Source of the DNA: an uncultured Prevotella sp.
GTDB lineage: Bacteria; Bacteroidota; Bacteroidia; Bacteroidales; Bacteroidaceae
Direction of reading: 5' to 3'
Length of the DNA stretch: 17,382 bases
Assembly (NCBI GenBank): GCA_927910885.1
Contig: CAKMOD010000041.1
Span: 1-17,382, forward strand
The notes below the pieces were generated by a model. That model ran no database searches, had not been told where the DNA came from, and saw only the letters and a program-made list of their open reading frames with translations. Positions 14,176 to 17,382 of the stretch are shown piece after piece; the stretch's first letter is position 1; each line of letters starts with the position of its first letter. The translations under genes and the position numbers were made by a program.

Positions 14176-14208
14176 AAGGCTAATTAGCCTTAATGGGCTA
14201 ATTAGGAT
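14176..14208. repeat. 16-nt perfect palindrome with a partial second copy
   Basis: aaggctaattagcctt at 14176-14191 is its own reverse complement, and gggctaattagg at 14195-14206 repeats its centre. It lies just after the phosphatase stop codon; role unknown. Confidence 0.5.
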
Positions 14209-14224
14209 AATACCAAAAAGCGAA

Positions 14225-14253
14225 GAGGAACTTCACATCACGTGAAATTCCTC
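14225..14253. terminator. Bidirectional terminator between convergent genes
   Basis: gaggaacttcac at 14225-14236 pairs with gtgaaattcctc at 14242-14253 with one mismatch and a 5-nt loop. On the - strand the stem is followed by ttcgcttttt; on + by tccttcattt. It would end the phosphatase transcript and the - strand secreted-protein transcript. From 14254 to 14443 only AT-rich spacer is seen. Confidence 0.65.
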
Positions 14254-14443
14254 TCCTTCATTTAAATAACTCTCTTTGTTACATCTCTAATTTGGTCTGA
14301 ATGCAGTCTTACTCATTGGTTTGCTAACTGCTAAACAATCTTTAATACCTTAATTCGTCTAATATCTTTATAATCTTTTAAACCTTAATGCTTAGTATTT
14401 AAACCTGATTGAATCAATGTCTTTTTATTATATCTTAATGTCG

Positions 14444-15313
14444 TTATCTATGTCCTCCGAAGGAACTTCCTCCGTTTGAGTTGTTACTGCTACCTGAACG
14501 GCTTCCGCCGAATGTTGCGCCACCTCCACCGAAGCTGCTGCTTGGTGAGCTGAATGAGCGACTTGGCTCATAGCTTCTTGTTGCGCCACCATAGTTTCTA
14601 CTTCCACCAAAGTTGCCACCGTAGTTTGGTTGAGTAACCGTTGTTCGTGTCGAACTCTCTCGTGGTGCGTAGTACTGGTTGTTACGTGGTCCATCAAAGT
14701 TTCCGCGTTGCTGGTTGCCGAAGCTGCGTGGGCGGTCGTTCTGATAGGTAGGACCATTGTTATAATAGTAGTTTCCTCCTCTGTTGTAATCGCCACGTAT
14801 GTAGCAATCTCTCATTCCGTATCGGCTGTTATATTCTCTGCCGTAGAAGAGTTCTCTACCGTTATACCAACTTCTTCCGCCATTCATTCGCCAGCTATGG
14901 GCTCCGTTATAAACGTTGTAGAACGATGGTCGTCCGAAGTAATAATAGTCGCGGCGTGGGTAGCGGGCATAAATGCCAAATCTCCAGTAACCTGCGTCCC
15001 ATCTCAGTGGGCGGTAGAAATATGCTGCATCAACGTATGCACGATATTGCCAATCATATAGGATATAGCTCAAATCTGCGTTTCGATGTGACCAATATAT
15101 TCCATAGAGGTCGTCTACCGTATCGACATTCATGAGGTAATCCAAGTTGATTTCGTAGGCTGCCTCATATTGTGCCTCTGTCAGATTTAGCTCGTAAGCC
15201 ATCTTATCTGTTAAAAAGAGTGCTTGTACTCGAGCTTGCTCATAACTCATTGCGCTTGTTGATGCGCCGATAACTATGAGCGATGCGATGAGGGTTAGTA
15301 CTATCTTTCTCAT
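14444..15313 (-). CDS. Secreted Gly/Asn/Tyr/Arg-rich protein of unknown function
   Basis: The open frame extends upstream to 15412, but the ATG at 15313 is chosen because it begins a clean signal peptide (MRKIVLTLIASLIVIGASTSA), giving 289 residues. The mature N-terminal part (about residues 22-140) is helical then aromatic-rich, with TDKMAYELNLTEAQYEAAYE, a pattern reminiscent of Spy/CpxP-like LTxxQ helices, and many Tyr, Trp and Arg residues. From about residue 140 it becomes low complexity: RG, NYYYNN, GGNFGGSRNYGG and a Ser/Gly tail ending GGSSFGGHR. Such tails occur in surface-associated and RNA-binding proteins, but an export signal makes a cell-envelope role more likely. I do not recognise a characterised family. 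Confidence 0.75.
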   Translation of the reverse strand: MRKIVLTLIASLIVIGASTSAMSYEQARVQALFLTDKMAYELNLTEAQYEAAYEINLDYLMNVDTVDDLYGIYWSHRNADLSYILYDWQYRAYVDAAYFYRPLRWDAGYWRFGIYARYPRRDYYYFGRPSFYNVYNGAHSWRMNGGRSWYNGRELFYGREYNSRYGMRDCYIRGDYNRGGNYYYNNGPTYQNDRPRSFGNQQRGNFDGPRNNQYYAPRESSTRTTVTQPNYGGNFGGSRNYGGATRSYEPSRSFSSPSSSFGGGGATFGGSRSGSSNNSNGGSSFGGHR

Positions 15314-15386
15314 AATCGTTATCTTTTTTATGTTATTATTCAAGTTTCGGTTGTGCTTCGAAAAGCATTTCCTAACTTTCATGATG

Positions 15387-15452
15387 CAAAGGAACGAAGA
15401 AAAAAAAGACATCTGAAAAGGATTTCCCCTATACAGTGGGGGATTTTCCCTA
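15387..15452 (-). promoter_or_regulatory. Promoter with tandem 12-nt direct repeat upstream
   Basis: On the - strand a -7-like TTCCTTTG (15394-15387) and a -33-like TTTC (15418-15415) are 20 nt apart. Directly upstream lie two copies of TAGGG[A/G]AAATCC (15452-15441 and 15431-15420) with a 21-nt period, i.e. two helical turns. That is the arrangement of a dimeric activator site such as those of LytTR-type response regulators. The leader to 15313 is about 70 nt. Confidence 0.5.
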
Positions 15453-15792
15453 AACTTGTGTTTGGTACGATATAATGTCCTAAAATCTCACTTTATTTAT
15501 ATACAGTTAGTTTTAGTTTTAAGTTGCTGTCACTTTTAACAATTCGCGTAATAGAGTAAATATTAAATGATTACATGCTTAAAGATGATGATAGCAATGA
15601 CAGGAAAATAAGTTTTGATGGATTCTTTTCTCCACTTCTTCTTATAACACAAACAGCGTGGCGCATATAAGATTTACATACACATATATTAGGTCGAATG
15701 ATAGGTCCGTTTCTAATCAGGGATGTATGAACTGATTAGTTCAAAACATAAAATAATTGAAAAATGTAAACGATTAGATTTTAGGTAATATC
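15453..15792. other. Gene-free AT-rich spacer
   Basis: No open frame with family features, RNA gene or consensus promoter was recognised between the direct repeats and the terminator at 15793. The terminator has no visible gene in front of it on the + strand, so a short untranslated transcript from this spacer is possible but unproven. Confidence 0.5.
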
Positions 15793-15837
15793 ATATAGCT
15801 GTTAGAAGGCAAGTTCTTTCTGGCAGCTATATTTTTA
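15793..15837 (+). terminator. Intrinsic terminator without an upstream + strand gene
   Basis: atatagctg at 15793-15801 is exactly mirrored by cagctatat at 15824-15832, with an inner agaa/ttct stem, and is followed by tttttat. It has the form of a good + strand intrinsic terminator. Confidence 0.65.
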
Positions 15838-15967
15838 TCGAATAGTTATGATGTAAGAGACTTATGGTAAAAATGTGACCTATACGCCAAAAATGTAGCA
15901 GAAGATAAGAAACCTAAGTTAATATTTTATAAATATAATTTTTGTTATATAAATCGGGGAGGGTAAA

Positions 15968-15999
15968 CTTGTTTATCTAAAAAAGTATAAATACTTTTG
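15968..15999 (+). promoter_or_regulatory. Promoter of the small-protein/fimbrillin-like unit
   Basis: TACTTTTG at 15992-15999 is a full -7 match, with CTTG at 15968-15971 as a near-match -33 at a 20-nt spacing. A start near 16005 gives a leader of about 90 nt before 16096. Confidence 0.6.
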
Positions 16000-16095
16000 C
16001 CCTACTAATTCGATGACATCTATCAATAAATAATGTGATTTACAGAGATGCCGCATGTAGATTAGAGAGGATATAATCATATAAAAAAAACAGAT

Positions 16096-16257
16096 ATGCA
16101 AAGAAAAAATTATGTAAAAAAGGAATACTGTTGCCCCGAGCTTTCAGTTATTCCTGTATCGGCAGAACCAATCATGGGGACAAACTCACCCTTTGAGTCT
16201 GATCACAAAAAGGCAGATGATGACAACACTAACACGTTTGATGTTGAACCAGATTAA
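16096..16257 (+). CDS. Small 53-residue protein preceding a fimbrillin-like gene, unknown function
   Basis: The frame runs from ATG 16096 to TAA 16257. The N-terminus is basic (MQRKNYVKKEY), followed by CCPELSVIPVSAEPIMGTNSP and an acidic, Asp/Asn-rich tail ending FDVEPD. The pattern Y-x-x-PEL-x-VI then a SxxPIM-type hydrophobic turn looks like a recurring class of short unannotated Bacteroidota proteins often found ahead of surface lipoprotein genes; this is from memory and not checked. There is no signal peptide or transmembrane helix. It is 25 nt upstream of the lipoprotein gene and behind a shared promoter, so the two are probably co-transcribed. Confidence 0.65.
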   Translation: MQRKNYVKKEYCCPELSVIPVSAEPIMGTNSPFESDHKKADDDNTNTFDVEPD

Positions 16258-16282
16258 CCCAAAATAATTATCAATAAGAATT

Positions 16283-17382
16283 ATGAAGATTAACAAGTTC
16301 ACAAGTTTGTTTGCTACATGCTTGCTTATGGGGCTGACGGCTTGTTCTAATGACAATGTAAGTGACGCGGATTATAGCAATAGTGCTAAGGATAAGGATT
16401 TAACAGGTAAGACTTCTTTCTCTATTACTTCGGAGGCTAAGACACGTACCTCAGGCGTTTATAATTCAGGGGTAGATTTCTACTGGACTCCAAGCGACAA
16501 TATTTGGGTAAATAGTGGCTCTACAACATCTCCTACACTAACAGCAAGTAGTTCCAACAATATTACATCAACAACAACTTCTGCAAGTTCTATTTCGATG
16601 GAACTTATACGGCAGCGAGCTATCCTGTTAGATATACAGGGAACGCAAGCACTTCAGGTAACACTGTTACAATAGCAACAAGTCAGAATCAGGACGAAGC
16701 CAACAAAGCAACTCAGTTAGGAACTGTTGGAGACTGCGGTGTCGGTACTGCAACACGCCAAACAGATGGATCCTATAAGTTTACTCTCAGTCATAAGGCT
16801 TCGTACATAACATTTATGCCATACTACTCAAAAGAGGCGTTGGATGCTTCTGCTGTAGTAACACAAATCAAAGTTGAAGCGGCTAACGATGAAAAGCTTG
16901 CTGGAACGTTCAATTTTAGCGACAGCGGTTTAGGAGCTGCAAATAGTTCTTCTAACAGCGTAACCTTGACTTTGAACGGAAAAAGTTCAACAACTGGTTT
17001 CCCTATTCCTACTACCGCTACAGCATCTAAGAATGCAGCCATAATGGTTGTAGCTCCAGGAACTTACTCAACCTTTAAGGTTACTTATACTCTATATGAT
17101 TCCGTAACTGGTACAAAAAGCACTATTTCATATACATATAGTGGTATAAATTGTATTGCTGGAAAGAATCAGGTAATCAAGACTGACCTTGGCATGGCGA
17201 CATATACTTCTCGCAAGACCAATTATTACATGTGGGATGCAAAGAGCAATTATTGGAATGGGTATGAGAACAGTCAGCCTTTACTCAATGACGCTGTAAA
17301 TACAAACTATGCAAAATCATCAGACGACACAAGATGGTACAATACTGCATTCACGTATAAGGTCCAGACAAAGGCTATAAAC
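16283..17382 (+). pseudogene. Fimbrillin-like (Mfa/FimB-family) lipoprotein gene, apparent one-base frameshift, 3' end beyond window
   Basis: The first frame gives a lipoprotein signal with lipobox LTAC (C21) followed by SNDN, then EAKTRTSGVY and VDFYWTPSDNIWV, typical of fimbrillin-like proteins, but stops at 16675. Protein-like coding resumes one base back: from 16588 the reading FYFDGTYTAASYPVRY continues open to the window end, with fimbrillin-style segments such as YITFMPYY, FPIPTTATASKNAAIMVVAPGTY and IAGKNQVIKTDLG. Adding one T to the tt at 16588-16589 joins the two frames as TSASFYFDGTY. The site is not a recognisable slippery heptamer or long homopolymer. It is either a true null allele or a sequencing error. 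The last segment, YYMWDAKSNYWNG, suggests an additional C-terminal domain. Confidence 0.8.

Noticed and set aside
14630..15061. A hydrophobic 143-codon frame on + opposite the secreted protein
   Set aside because: Its hydrophobic composition is the mirror of Arg/Asn/Tyr/Gly codons on the real - strand gene; no start context or promoter.
16580..16600. Programmed ribosomal -1 frameshifting in the fimbrillin-like gene
   Set aside because: No X XXY YYZ slippery heptamer or clear downstream stem is visible, and this family is not known to use it.

Overview
The window looks like a chromosomal segment from a member of the Bacteroidota, most probably an oral or gut Prevotella. Evidence for this is the gene content (two GH92 exo-mannosidases, GH20, a GH130 phosphorylase and a fimbrillin-like lipoprotein), moderate-to-low GC, -7 boxes of the form TAnnTTTG upstream of several genes, and very weak Shine-Dalgarno sequences. 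No rRNA, tRNA, CRISPR array, transposase or integrase was recognised.

Region 1 (1-10740) is a six-gene N-glycan-type carbohydrate utilisation operon, all on the + strand: GH130 mannosyl phosphorylase (688-1662), GH92 (1852-4107), GH20 with a C-terminal F5/8-like domain (4427-6502), a second GH92 (6578-8728), an aminoglycoside-phosphotransferase-fold sugar kinase (8925-10016) and a CBM9-like cytoplasmic protein (10013-10666) that overlaps the kinase by 4 nt. A strong hairpin follows (10684-10735). Three genes carry signal peptides (both GH92s and GH20); three do not (GH130, kinase, CBM9-like). This suggests periplasmic trimming of mannose and GlcNAc from glycans, import of the core disaccharide, phosphorolysis of Man-beta-1,4-GlcNAc and 1-phosphorylation of the released amino sugar. 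No SusC/SusD pair, endo-hexosaminidase, transporter or regulator lies in the window. Three gaps inside the operon are filled with large inverted repeats, two of them built from short tandem units.

Region 2: a structured dispersed repeat of about 290 bp occurs once before the operon (1-292) and once after it (10940-11233) in the same orientation, so the two copies bracket the glycan locus. The changes between copies mostly keep a long stem paired.

Region 3 (11262-14253) holds unrelated single genes: an AT-rich, promoter-equipped two-transmembrane protein of unknown function (11474-12235), a convergent DUF308/HdeD-like membrane gene plus ogt pair on the - strand (13581-12412) separated from it by a bidirectional terminator, and a histidine phosphatase (13650-14168).

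Region 4 (14254-17382) has a - strand secreted Gly/Asn/Tyr/Arg-rich protein (14444-15313) behind a direct-repeat promoter, a long gap with a terminator, then a + strand transcription unit of a 53-residue protein (16096-16257) and a fimbrillin-like lipoprotein (16283 to beyond the window end) that carries an apparent single-base frameshift near 16588. A second suspected one-base lesion sits at the start of the DUF308-like gene.
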